A stretch of 39,321 nucleotides of DNA from Nitrospirae bacterium JdFR-81. Lineage in GTDB: Bacteria; Nitrospirota; Thermodesulfovibrionia; UBA6902. Of this stretch, positions 1 through 7,114 are shown piece by piece. The stretch is from assembly GCA_002011735.1 (NCBI GenBank), contig MTOQ01000075.1, positions 1 to 39,321 of the forward strand, in the 5' to 3' direction. The notes beneath the pieces are model-generated. The model had not been told where the DNA came from, did not search any database, and saw only the letters and a list, made by a program, of their open reading frames with translations. Made by a program: the position numbers and the translations under genes. Numbering within the stretch: the stretch's first letter is position 1; the number at the start of each line of letters is the position of its first letter.

Positions 1-88
1 AGGCTTCTTCTTTATCCCTAGGGACGAAGGGTCTGATATTCCTCCTCTTCCATGGTTTATTATTCGCAGGGTGGATACTATGTCCTAA
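1..88 (+). CDS. Possible C-terminal end of an upstream gene (partial)
   Basis: A frame open from base 2 to a TAA at 86-88 encodes about 28 residues, including P-R-D-E-G-S-D-I-P-P-L-P-W-F. It could be the tail of a protein encoded to the left of the window. The piece is too short to assign to a family, and a random open stretch of this length is quite possible. Confidence 0.3.
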   Translation, partial: GFFFIPRDEGSDIPPLPWFIIRRVDTMS

Positions 89-106
89 CCGGAAAGAGTA
101 ACAGAT

Positions 107-136
107 TTGACAGTGAATAGCCCTCCTGTTTATACT
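107..136 (+). promoter_or_regulatory. Sigma70-type promoter flanked by an 8-bp inverted repeat
   Basis: TTGACA at 107-112 is separated by 18 bases from TATACT at 131-136. The predicted transcription start is near 143, essentially at the ATG at 145. A perfect inverted repeat, ACAGTGAA at 110-117 and TTCACTGT at 137-144, brackets the spacer and -10 box. It lies upstream of the expected transcript, so it is more likely an operator than an RNA hairpin. The promoter would drive the six-gene operon at 145-4147. Confidence 0.65.
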
Positions 137-144
137 TTCACTGT

Positions 145-432
145 ATGAGGAGATTGATCGCCCTTCTGATCGTTTCGATCTTCATATTCTATTCTATCCC
201 CCTTACGCTTTCTGTTGATGTATCCACGGATAGCAGACCGGTGATCCTCACTCTCGACCTCTGCCACAAGGTTGATGCACCGTTAAAGACCGGTGCCGAA
301 TGTTCATGGATCAATGCGCCTGTCTTTGAAACCCCTTTTGTCAGACTCTCATATGCCTTGAGGGAGGCGGCCTTTATATTATTCGATCCCTTCACAGCCC
401 CTCCTGAAGAGAAGCCCCCAAGAGTGGCCTAA
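145..432 (+). CDS. Small exported protein, first gene of the NosL/ABC operon
   Basis: I do not recognise a named family. The 95-residue product has a basic start (M-R-R), a hydrophobic stretch at about residues 4-23 that looks like a signal peptide, and a short mature domain with only two cysteines (C40 in D-L-C-H and C53 in A-E-C-S). These could form a disulfide or bind metal. No Shine-Dalgarno sequence precedes the ATG, while a good promoter ends nine bases upstream, so the mRNA may be leaderless. The nosL-like gene follows after 30 bases with a strong ribosome site, which places both in one operon. A role in copper or metal handling is inferred from that neighbour only. Confidence 0.6.
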   Translation: MRRLIALLIVSIFIFYSIPLTLSVDVSTDSRPVILTLDLCHKVDAPLKTGAECSWINAPVFETPFVRLSYALREAAFILFDPFTAPPEEKPPRVA

Positions 433-462
433 CCCCTCTCAGTCACTATCAAAGGAGGAGGT

Positions 463-954
463 ATGGATATGCAGAAGGGATGTGCTGTGGTGATCGCATT
501 TGTTGTCCTCTTTTTTATAGGTACATCATCCGCCTTTGAGTTCATAAGGCCAACCAAGAGGGACAAGTGCCCTGTCTGCGGGATGTTTGTATATAAGTAT
601 CCACAGTGGACTGCCGAGATAGTCTTTAAGGATGGTACATATGTGGTCTTTGATGGGCCAAAGGATATGTTCAAGTATTACTTTAACATCAATAAGTATG
701 GCAGAGACAGGGAGGAGATAGATCATGTGTGTGTCATGGACTATTATACGACCAATCCGGTGGATGCGAAAGAGGTCTATTTTATCAGAGGCAGTGATGT
801 TTATGGCCCGATGGGAGAGGAGCTTGTGCCTGTAAAGGGTGAGAGGGCAGCAGAGATGTTTATGAAGGACCATAAGGGGAAGGAGATACTCAGGTTTGAT
901 GAGGTTACCCCTGAGGATATACCCGGTATGCAGATGCATGAGCACAGGATGTAG
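463..954 (+). CDS. nosL: NosL-family copper-binding accessory protein
   Basis: NosL proteins bind Cu(I) and help metallate nitrous oxide reductase; relatives occur in other metal-delivery operons. The 163-residue product has a signal-peptide-like N-terminus (hydrophobic to about residue 24, then F-E-F). The family hallmark C-P-V-C-G-M lies at residues 36-41, followed by the typical stretch of a W, V-F-D-G and D-M-F-K-Y-Y. Unlike many NosL proteins it lacks a convincing lipobox, so it may be soluble or held by an uncleaved signal. The C-terminus has extra Met/His residues (G-M-Q-M-H-E-H-R-M), possibly metal ligands. The start is chosen from an AAAGGAGGAGG site just upstream. No nosZ, nosD, nosF or nosY is nearby, so the client protein is unclear. 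Confidence 0.85.
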   Translation: MDMQKGCAVVIAFVVLFFIGTSSAFEFIRPTKRDKCPVCGMFVYKYPQWTAEIVFKDGTYVVFDGPKDMFKYYFNINKYGRDREEIDHVCVMDYYTTNPVDAKEVYFIRGSDVYGPMGEELVPVKGERAAEMFMKDHKGKEILRFDEVTPEDIPGMQMHEHRM

Positions 955-1004
955 GTGGTTTATATTGCCCAGCCTGCCGTTTTTGGGCTCGGAGGATTTT
1001 AAAG

Positions 1005-1319
1005 ATGAGGCACAGGATATTTGTTGTCTTTATCCTTCTTGAGTGTCTCATGTTCATCTTCCTTATTGTCTTCAGCCATATATCCGCCAGAAACAGGGCA
1101 GGGGAGATGGCCTCGATGAGGATGATCGTCAGGGGGCTGATGCTCACGGACATGGCTGTGTGGACGGCTGCGAGGTACACCAGGCACCCCTCACAGGCTG
1201 ACCTCTTTACCCCATTTCAGGACTTCCCAGGGTCTATAGAACACTTTCCGGCTGGCTCTATCATTGCACCACCGGAGTCCGTCAAGGGTCTGGCCGATGG
1301 ATCAGATGATAAGACATAG
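1005..1319 (+). CDS. Single-span membrane-anchored protein of the NosL/ABC operon
   Basis: No family is recognised. The 104-residue product has one hydrophobic segment at about residues 5-26, followed by a roughly 75-residue domain probably exposed to the periplasm, ending in an acidic tail. A GGAGG site lies about 10 bases before the ATG. The 3' end overlaps the start of the ABC permease gene by roughly 14-23 bases, which implies translational coupling. It may be an accessory subunit of the ABC system or a NosL partner. That is inferred from position; the sequence shows no catalytic motif. Confidence 0.6.
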   Translation: MRHRIFVVFILLECLMFIFLIVFSHISARNRAGEMASMRMIVRGLMLTDMAVWTAARYTRHPSQADLFTPFQDFPGSIEHFPAGSIIAPPESVKGLADGSDDKT

Positions 1320-2463
1320 CAAGATACTTGATTTTGCCATTATGTCCATATTCAGAAGGAGGCTCAAGAACCTCTCCATCGTTATTGTCTTCACACTGCT
1401 TACAGCCATCCTCTCTTCCATCCTCTTCTTTACACACTCATTCAAGATGGAGGCCGTGGGACTTTTGGCCGATGCGCCTGAGCTTATAGTCCAGAGGGTC
1501 TCTGGTGGCAGGCATGCACTTATTGCAGAAGACTATATGGAGGTTATCAGGGGGTTTTATGGCGTGAGCGATGTGATCCCCCGTTACTGGGGATACTATT
1601 TTGACAGGGCGACTGATAGCAACTATACCGTTATGGGCATAAACAGGGCGGTCAGTGGTCTTGGATTACTCAGGGGAAGGCTGCCTTCACAAGAGGGCGA
1701 GTGTGCCCTCGGTAGCGGGGTTGCAGAGGTGAAACACCTTGATATCGGCAAAAGGCTATATCTCCTTGACAGCAGGAGGAGGGTGAGGAGCTATCGTGTG
1801 GTTGGTATATTTGATACACTCTCAAGACTCCTTACCAATGACCTGATACTGCTTACAGAAGATGATATAAAGGAGCTGTTTGACATCCCTTCTGGTATGG
1901 CTACGGATATTGTTGTGGCCGTGAATAATGAACTGGAGGTCCCGTACATAGCAGGCAAGATCAAGACCACACTCCCTGATACGAGGCCGATCATGAGGAG
2001 CGAGATACTCCAGACCTATGAGACACTGTTTGGCTGGCGTAGTGGAATGATGCTCAGCATGTTCCTCTCTTCCCTTGTGGCATTCTCCATACTTGCGTGG
2101 GATAAGGCTACCGGGTTGAGTGCCGAGGAGAGGAGGGAGATCGGGATACTCAAGGCCGTTGGATGGGAGACATCGGACATCCTTGAACTCAAGTTCTGGG
2201 AGGGTCTGGTCATCTCACTCACTTCGTTTCTTACAGGCACGATAATCGGTTATGTCCATGTCTTCTTCCTTGGTGCGCCTCTTCTTTCACCTGTGCTCAA
2301 GGGGTGGTCTGTCCTGTTCCCTTCGTTTGACCTGATCCCCTACATAAATCCATATCAGATCATCACACTCTTCTTTCTTATTGTTATCCCATATATAGCG
2401 GTGACCATCATCCCCTCATGGAGGGCTGCCATAATGGATCCTGATGAGGTGATCAGGGGGTGA
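1297..2463 (+). CDS. ABC transporter permease, MacB/FtsX type
   Basis: This is an inner-membrane permease with the MacB/LolC-like layout. A first membrane span at about residues 26-48 is followed by a periplasmic domain of about 200 residues (MacB-PCD-like). Three more spans form an FtsX domain, with the characteristic cytoplasmic E-R-R-E-I-G-I-L-K-A-V-G-W loop between the second and third. The product ends D-P-D-E-V-I-R-G, a common end for this family. ATG 1297 gives 388 residues; ATG 1306 is equally possible, and ATG 1264 would overlap the previous gene much more. The stop overlaps the GTG start of the ATPase gene by four bases. Such transporters act as mechanotransmitters or move lipoproteins and peptides rather than ions, so direct copper transport is not implied. 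Confidence 0.85.
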   Translation: MDQMIRHSKILDFAIMSIFRRRLKNLSIVIVFTLLTAILSSILFFTHSFKMEAVGLLADAPELIVQRVSGGRHALIAEDYMEVIRGFYGVSDVIPRYWGYYFDRATDSNYTVMGINRAVSGLGLLRGRLPSQEGECALGSGVAEVKHLDIGKRLYLLDSRRRVRSYRVVGIFDTLSRLLTNDLILLTEDDIKELFDIPSGMATDIVVAVNNELEVPYIAGKIKTTLPDTRPIMRSEILQTYETLFGWRSGMMLSMFLSSLVAFSILAWDKATGLSAEERREIGILKAVGWETSDILELKFWEGLVISLTSFLTGTIIGYVHVFFLGAPLLSPVLKGWSVLFPSFDLIPYINPYQIITLFFLIVIPYIAVTIIPSWRAAIMDPDEVIRG

Positions 2464-3155
2464 AGGGAGTCCTGATCGAGATAGAGGGTGTATCAAAACT
2501 CTACAATCAGGGGATGCCTGATGAGGTAAGGGCGCTCACTGGGATTACCATGCAGATAATGAAGGGCGAGGTGGTGATCCTTAAAGGGCCAAGTGGCTCT
2601 GGAAAGACCACACTCCTGAGCCTCATAGGCTGTATGGCACGGCCGACAGAGGGCAGGATAGTGGTTAAGGGCAGGGCGGTTTCGAGGCTGCCTGAGAGGT
2701 TTCTCACTGATATAAGGAGGAAGACCTTCGGGTTCGTCTTTCAGGAGTTCAACCTCATAATGGATATAACCCTTATAGAGAATGTCATGCTCCCCCTCTA
2801 TCCAACAGGGATGAGATATTCAGAGATCCGGCTGAGGGCATCCTCGATGCTTGATAGGTTTGGCCTTTCTGAGAAGGCTGATCACCTGGCAAGGTCTCTG
2901 TCAGGTGGTCAGAAGCAGAGGCTTGCCATTGCGAGGGCGATGGTGAATGATCCAGAGATATTGCTGTTGGATGAACCGACTGCCCATCTTGATGCAGGGT
3001 GCTCTGAGGAACTCCTCAATATGCTCTCCTCACTCCGTGACGATGGAAGGACGATCATCATTGCGACCCATGATCCCCTTGTGTATGAAAGGGGGTTTGC
3101 TGACAGGATATTTGAGATGAGGGACGGGATGATCAGAGGGGTGTCAGGGAGGTGA
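2460..3155 (+). CDS. ABC transporter ATP-binding protein, LolD/MacB-like
   Basis: The 231-residue ATPase partners the permease immediately upstream. It has Walker A (G-P-S-G-S-G-K-T-T, near residue 40), a Q-loop (F-V-F-Q-E-F-N-L), the signature L-S-G-G-Q-K-Q-R, Walker B (I-L-L-L-D-E-P-T-A) and the switch His in I-I-A-T-H-D. The F-V-F-Q-E-F-N-L-I segment and short length are typical of the LolD/MacB/FtsE class. Translation starts at GTG 2460 inside the permease stop (GTGA), and the gene ends in the same kind of overlap with the next GTG start, so the three genes are translationally coupled. Confidence 0.92.
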   Translation: MKGVLIEIEGVSKLYNQGMPDEVRALTGITMQIMKGEVVILKGPSGSGKTTLLSLIGCMARPTEGRIVVKGRAVSRLPERFLTDIRRKTFGFVFQEFNLIMDITLIENVMLPLYPTGMRYSEIRLRASSMLDRFGLSEKADHLARSLSGGQKQRLAIARAMVNDPEILLLDEPTAHLDAGCSEELLNMLSSLRDDGRTIIIATHDPLVYERGFADRIFEMRDGMIRGVSGR

Positions 3156-4147
3156 TACTCCATCCTGGTGTTATATCACTCCTTGTGGGCTCTATCGTTG
3201 CGCTCTCCATGCTTCTTTATGCATCGGGCATGGGTGTAAGGATTATATCAAGGTGGGATATCAACAGCACATCATCAGAACAGCTCTCACTGGAGAGGAA
3301 GACATGCCTTATATCCACCATAATGAACTATGCCCTTGGTTTCTATATCCTCTCACTCTTCCTGTTTGTATATACCGCTGATGACCTTCATATGCTCTTT
3401 GTTGGTGCAATGTGTGCAACAGGCTCGTTCAATGCAAATCCGGTAGGCTGGAAGGTCCTTTATCTGAAGATCCTGTTATTTTTCCTCACATCTATCTGGA
3501 TAGCAATAAACCGTGTGGATCAGAGATCTGAGGAGTATCCACTGGTGAAGACAAAATATACGATACTCCTCTTCATAATACCCTTTGCCATGTTTGACAT
3601 CCATCTACAGTTCAGATACTTCATGGGGCTGAGGCCCAATATCATAGTTTCGTGTTGTGGTGCCCTCTTTAACGAAGGTGGTGGGGTGGCATCCGGTCTA
3701 TCATCCCTGCCAGAAGGTCCTATGAGATGGGTTTTTTATATTACAGTAACTCTATTCCTTCTGGTGGCAGGCCTCTCCCTTGTCTTTGAGAGGCCCATAC
3801 TCAGATACATCCATGGCACATCCTCGGTTATGGTCTTCTTTGTGTCCATTGTGTCCATCATATCCTTTATCTCAATCCATTTCTATGAGATACCTACACA
3901 CCACTGCCCATTTGACCTCCTCCAGGGTGATTATCATTATGTGGGCTATGCCATCTACACAACCCTGTTTGGAGGGGTGTTATCTGGGATCATACCTGCT
4001 ATATTCGAGATTATCAAGAGGGATTCAATAGAGGATACGATCAGGGAGGCTCAGAAGAGGTATACAATTGGATCCATCATCCTTATAATCATATTCACCC
4101 TCATCTCCTCATGGCCAATCCTCTTCTCAGGCTTCAGGGTCTCCTGA
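3152..4147 (+). CDS. Polytopic membrane protein with Cys/His motifs
   Basis: No family is recognised with confidence. The 331-residue product has about eight hydrophobic spans. Potential metal ligands or redox thiols sit at span edges: H80-M81 followed by M-C-A-T-G at 87-91, C-C-G at 168-170, and H-H-C-P-F-D at 250-255. It starts at GTG 3152, overlapping the ATPase stop by four bases. It ends inside the convergent napD-like gene, overlapping it by 21 bases. Operon membership with nosL and an ABC pair suggests a metal, heme or thiol transport or insertion role, but that is an inference from context. Confidence 0.75.
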   Translation: MILHPGVISLLVGSIVALSMLLYASGMGVRIISRWDINSTSSEQLSLERKTCLISTIMNYALGFYILSLFLFVYTADDLHMLFVGAMCATGSFNANPVGWKVLYLKILLFFLTSIWIAINRVDQRSEEYPLVKTKYTILLFIIPFAMFDIHLQFRYFMGLRPNIIVSCCGALFNEGGGVASGLSSLPEGPMRWVFYITVTLFLLVAGLSLVFERPILRYIHGTSSVMVFFVSIVSIISFISIHFYEIPTHHCPFDLLQGDYHYVGYAIYTTLFGGVLSGIIPAIFEIIKRDSIEDTIREAQKRYTIGSIILIIIFTLISSWPILFSGFRVS

Positions 4148-4378
4148 CCGTGTATCTTCAAAGCTATAGAAGAGGAGCTGGACATCCCTTACATGCTCGA
4201 TATGTCTCAACCTCTCTATCTCAGACCTCACGATATCCACTGTCTCGGCCTCTATAAGGAAGATGATCTTATCCATATCGATATCATCAACCATTATACT
4301 CCTCTTCTTCAATTCATCCACAACACCATCCACCTTATCCTCTCTATCAACGCTGATAATACCGCTGGCAACGATCAT
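4127..4378 (-). CDS. napD: Second NapD-like maturation chaperone
   Basis: NapD proteins bind the twin-arginine signal of NapA and hold back export until the molybdenum cofactor is inserted. This 83-residue product shows the small alpha/beta NapD pattern: an opening I-V-A-S-G-I-I-S-V strand, a V-D-D-I-D-M-D-K-I-I-F-L-I-E-A middle, and a C-terminal H-V-R-D-V-Q-L-L-F-Y strand. It is the second NapD-like gene here and lies past a predicted terminator behind the octaheme cytochrome gene, with its own AGGGAAAGAG ribosome site. Its 3' end overlaps the convergent membrane-protein gene by 21 bases. Family assignment is by pattern only; the client could be NapA or another Tat substrate such as NapG. 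Confidence 0.65.
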   Translation of the reverse strand: MIVASGIISVDREDKVDGVVDELKKRSIMVDDIDMDKIIFLIEAETVDIVRSEIERLRHIEHVRDVQLLFYSFEDTRSGDPEA

Positions 4379-4401
4379 ACTCTTTCCCTTATGTAGATGT
4401 T

Positions 4402-4449
4402 AAAAAGGGGGGTAACAGGCAACCTTGATGATACGGTTACCTGTCACCC
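4402..4449 (-). terminator. Rho-independent terminator after the octaheme cytochrome gene
   Basis: Read on the minus strand, bases 4449-4435 and 4424-4410 form a 15-bp stem (two G-U wobbles) around a 10-base loop. Three C residues follow, then a run of five T (4406-4402). It lies 10 bases past the cytochrome stop and 24 bases before the second napD-like gene, so it could end the nap operon or attenuate expression of that last gene. Confidence 0.7.
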
Positions 4450-4458
4450 GCTCTGTTA

Positions 4459-5961
4459 CTACTTGATCCCGAGCCTCTCCTTTACTGCCTTCCTTACACG
4501 GAGTTTCTCAAGCCAGTCTGCCATATGGGAACCATCATCAACAACCTCATAGGAGCCTTCCCAGTGCTGCCAGTCCTGTCCCTGCATGAATGCACCCATT
4601 CTCCAGATTCGACCTTCATGATGCCAGATCTCATGCCAGAGGTTGTCGGCCTCGCTCTTACCATTGAACTTGATGTCCTCGTCAAGCCTCTCTTTCTTTA
4701 TCGGGTCATAGTACTTCTTCTTTATGGCCAGGACCACCGCGTTATAGACGTCGATCGTCTTATCAGCCTTCTTGAGATCGCCTTCTGCCCAGCTACGGAC
4801 ATGGCACTGGTTACAGACCTTTATCATATCCTCACGCTTCTCGTCAGGACTCCTCAGCGCATCGCCTCCAAAGGCATCAAGCCTTGTCTCACCCCTGGAC
4901 CACCACTTACCAGGCCCGACGTATGCCTTATATACATCAGGGGCGAATTTCTTTGCAATGGCAAAGGGATTTGGTAGACCTGTCTTGACGGCCTTTAATG
5001 AGCCAGGGGGTAGATTATGGATCTTCTCATACCGTCTTGCGATCTCAGGGTCGATGGGGAACTTCTCCTTGCCGATCCAGTATTTCTTGTCCGTTGGCCA
5101 TGAGAATGCAGGCTCAAGCTCCCACTTCAGCCTTGCACTCACGTTATGTGTGCTCTCTACCGCACCACCGAATCCGCTCATGTGGCAGGTAGCACAGGTT
5201 GGTGCCTCTATGTCTTCAGGGCCCCACTGTCCTGGAGGGACATTCCAGTTCCATTCCTCACCATTTGCCTCATAGAGGTTTCCGTGTTTGCTCTCCTCAT
5301 AGATCTCTCTTTGAGGATGGTCAGGGCCAAGATGGCATTGACCGCAGGTCTCCGGCTTCCTTGCCTGGGCGATACTGAATGTGTGTCTTGTATGACATGC
5401 TGCACATGAACCAGCACTGCCGTCAGGGTTCAGCCTGCCGATGCCCATGTTAGGCCAGTTAATCAGGGTTCCTCCCTTTCCAACCTTTATTACGGTGCCG
5501 TGACAGTCAAGGCAGCCTGCTTCTGCACTCTCACGGGAGAAGTTTGTCTTGTAGTTCTTTGTCTGGCCAAGTGTAATCGTCTCTTCAACCCTTTCTCCAC
5601 TTACTACTCCATAGGCTGACATGGCAAAGAGCGCTGCCTCGTCATGCATGCTCTCACGGAATTCCTTTACCTGTTTTGGATGACAGCTTTCACAGTATCT
5701 TGGCGATACGATGGTTGTAACCCTGAACCCATTGTGTTCAAACCCTGCAGGGTCATCCTCCTTTGCCTTATGGCATACATAACACTTTACACCCACCTTG
5801 CTGTGTTTGCTCTCCTGCCACTGCTTGACGATACCAGGTGTTACAGTGTCGTGACAGTTGATGCATGGTGAGACTGGGGTCAGATCTACTTTTGCTGACG
5901 CAATGACAGGCACTGTGAGGATTGCCACCACTGATATTAATATCAAATGGATCTTCTTCAT
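4459..5961 (-). CDS. Octaheme hydroxylamine oxidoreductase-like cytochrome c
   Basis: The 500-residue periplasmic cytochrome has a signal peptide ending A-S-A (residue 23) and exactly eight C-x-x-C-H motifs, at residues 33, 60, 90, 150, 186, 206, 256 and 383. The uneven spacing, with a long gap before the eighth, and the C-terminal E-I-W-H-H-E-G-R...R-M-G-A segment match the octaheme HAO family. In ammonia oxidisers HAO oxidises hydroxylamine; in nitrate-reducing bacteria related proteins are thought to reduce nitrite. In the segment where I expect the cross-linking tyrosine, the protein reads D-W-Q-H-W (463-467), with Y471 the nearest tyrosine; loss of the cross-link would favour reduction. 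It lies in the nap operon behind an AAGGAGGTG site, 23 bases after napD. The reductive role is inferred. Confidence 0.88.
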   Translation of the reverse strand: MKKIHLILISVVAILTVPVIASAKVDLTPVSPCINCHDTVTPGIVKQWQESKHSKVGVKCYVCHKAKEDDPAGFEHNGFRVTTIVSPRYCESCHPKQVKEFRESMHDEAALFAMSAYGVVSGERVEETITLGQTKNYKTNFSRESAEAGCLDCHGTVIKVGKGGTLINWPNMGIGRLNPDGSAGSCAACHTRHTFSIAQARKPETCGQCHLGPDHPQREIYEESKHGNLYEANGEEWNWNVPPGQWGPEDIEAPTCATCHMSGFGGAVESTHNVSARLKWELEPAFSWPTDKKYWIGKEKFPIDPEIARRYEKIHNLPPGSLKAVKTGLPNPFAIAKKFAPDVYKAYVGPGKWWSRGETRLDAFGGDALRSPDEKREDMIKVCNQCHVRSWAEGDLKKADKTIDVYNAVVLAIKKKYYDPIKKERLDEDIKFNGKSEADNLWHEIWHHEGRIWRMGAFMQGQDWQHWEGSYEVVDDGSHMADWLEKLRVRKAVKERLGIK

Positions 5962-5984
5962 TCCATTTCACCTCCTTTTTTCTC

Positions 5985-6236
5985 TCAGTTTTGAATCTTG
6001 TCCATCTCTTCCTCCCAGTTAATATATGATAGTCTTAGGTCTATCACCTCCTTCCATTGTTCAATCTCTTCTGAAAGTTGCCTGAGTCTGTCCATATCCT
6101 CTGCCTCCATTACAATAGCTATCCCATTCTCACCAATACCATGGACTTCTACCCCCTTTAATGAATTAAGCCTTCCCTTTAATATCTCTTCAAATTCTTT
6201 CCTTACTGGCACAACAACAGCCCCTGCTATTGCCAT
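5985..6236 (-). CDS. napD: NapD-like nitrate reductase maturation chaperone
   Basis: This 83-residue protein has the NapD fold pattern: an opening beta strand (I-A-G-A-V-V-V-P-V), the L-K-G-V-E-V-H-G-I segment typical of NapD, a G-I-A-I-V-M-E-A strand, and a closing strand ending D-L-R-L-S-Y. It is cytoplasmic and should bind the NapA twin-arginine signal peptide. It starts one base after the napH stop, using the GGAGG site at the end of napH, so the genes are coupled. Residues after the fold are acidic (E-E-E-M-D-K), as in other NapD proteins. Confidence 0.8.
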   Translation of the reverse strand: MAIAGAVVVPVRKEFEEILKGRLNSLKGVEVHGIGENGIAIVMEAEDMDRLRQLSEEIEQWKEVIDLRLSYINWEEEMDKIQN

Positions 6237-6237
6237 T

Positions 6238-6639
6238 TTATTTCCTCCTTCCTATAACGTAGGATATGGCCCCTTTAGGACATACATCCCTACAGAGGCC
6301 ACAGTTGTCACATTTGGTCCAATCAAAATCTTCTTCTGTAGCAAGCTTCATGGGATCAATATAGTATGGACATGCATCATTACATCTCGAACAATAGATA
6401 CATCTCTCCTTATTCATCTTTATATGCCATAGCCTCTTTGTGCCGATTAATGATAGTGCACCTCCTGAGGGGCAGAGGCTATTACACCATGCCCTTGATG
6501 TGGAGAAGGTCTCAAAGAGAAGGATACCGAGAAGAAGTCCTGTGCCAGTTAGGCTTATTGACTTATGTGTGAATATATACATCAATTCCCTGCCGAACAT
6601 AATGTGGAGGGTCAAAGATGGATATAAGTGGAAAGGCAA
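6238..6639 (-). CDS. napH: NapH C-terminal part, out of frame with the N-terminal part
   Basis: This frame encodes the second half of the quinol-oxidising membrane iron-sulfur protein NapH. It has a membrane span (about residues 27-44 of the frame), a C-x-x-x-C-P loop (C52, C56) and two ferredoxin-type clusters (C80/C83/C86/C90 and C110/C113/C116/C120). The open stretch begins at a TTG, but the homology-like part starts near I-M-F-G-R-E-L. That segment continues naturally from D-P-P at the end of the upstream frame if one base is skipped around 6600-6606. I therefore read it as one gene with a +1 frameshift, not as an independent gene. The shift may be a sequencing or assembly error, a real mutation or recoding. 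Confidence 0.8.
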   Translation of the reverse strand: MPFHLYPSLTLHIMFGRELMYIFTHKSISLTGTGLLLGILLFETFSTSRAWCNSLCPSGGALSLIGTKRLWHIKMNKERCIYCSRCNDACPYYIDPMKLATEEDFDWTKCDNCGLCRDVCPKGAISYVIGRRK

Positions 6640-7114
6640 AGAAAAAGGAGAATATGAGACTTATTACGAGGATGGTGTATCTGAGGTCTCTCATCCTGAT
6701 CGGCCTGTTCAACCCTTTCATTCTTAGGGCCTTGTTGACCTTTTGGTTCAGTTCCAAAATGAATCCAACAGGACACATCCATGAACAGAAGACCCTCCCA
6801 AAGGTAATAGTTATTACCAAGGGGATGAGGGCCGATATCAAGAAGGGTGTATAGAGCTTCTTTGCCGAGATGGTCTCCTCGATAAAGGCTACGGGATGAC
6901 TCAATTTGAGGCTCCACAGGGTAAGACTCCACAGGTCGCCTGACACCTGGAATATCTTTGGTTGTGGTGACTGTCCAAGGGCGATCCTGGATGGTGACCA
7001 GTGAAAAGGGTTGCTGGTTAAATAGGGTATAATAATAAGCATGGATAACACAGTAAGTTGTGAGGCCCTCCGTAGCGGTTTTATCCTTACTCTTTGTCCT
7101 CCGATTATGTTCAT
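6563..7114 (-). CDS. napH: NapH N-terminal part, frameshifted before the C-terminal half
   Basis: NapH passes electrons from quinol to NapG at the inner membrane. This 183-residue frame supplies the first three spans (about residues 19-36, 88-105 and 145-164) and the C-S-W-M-C-P motif (C110, C114), then P-L-I-S-I-F-D-P-P. After that the frame turns into an unrelated tail and stops. The continuation is in the next frame at 6238-6639, overlapping by 77 bases. Joined, the product would be about 290 residues, normal for NapH. The ATG overlaps the napG stop as ATGA, so napG and napH are coupled. Confidence 0.82.
   Translation of the reverse strand: MNIIGGQRVRIKPLRRASQLTVLSMLIIIPYLTSNPFHWSPSRIALGQSPQPKIFQVSGDLWSLTLWSLKLSHPVAFIEETISAKKLYTPFLISALIPLVITITFGRVFCSWMCPVGFILELNQKVNKALRMKGLNRPIRMRDLRYTILVISLIFSFFFAFPLISIFDPPHYVRQGIDVYIHT

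Noticed and set aside
189-945. Minus-strand frames over the NosL operon start (189-395, 429-674, 526-945)
   Set aside because: They are shadows of the exported protein and nosL genes, which have clear signal peptide, motif and ribosome-site support.
6238-7114. napH read as two independent genes
   Set aside because: Each half has only part of the NapH motifs, and one skipped base joins them into a normal-length protein. I list both parts but treat them as one frameshifted gene.
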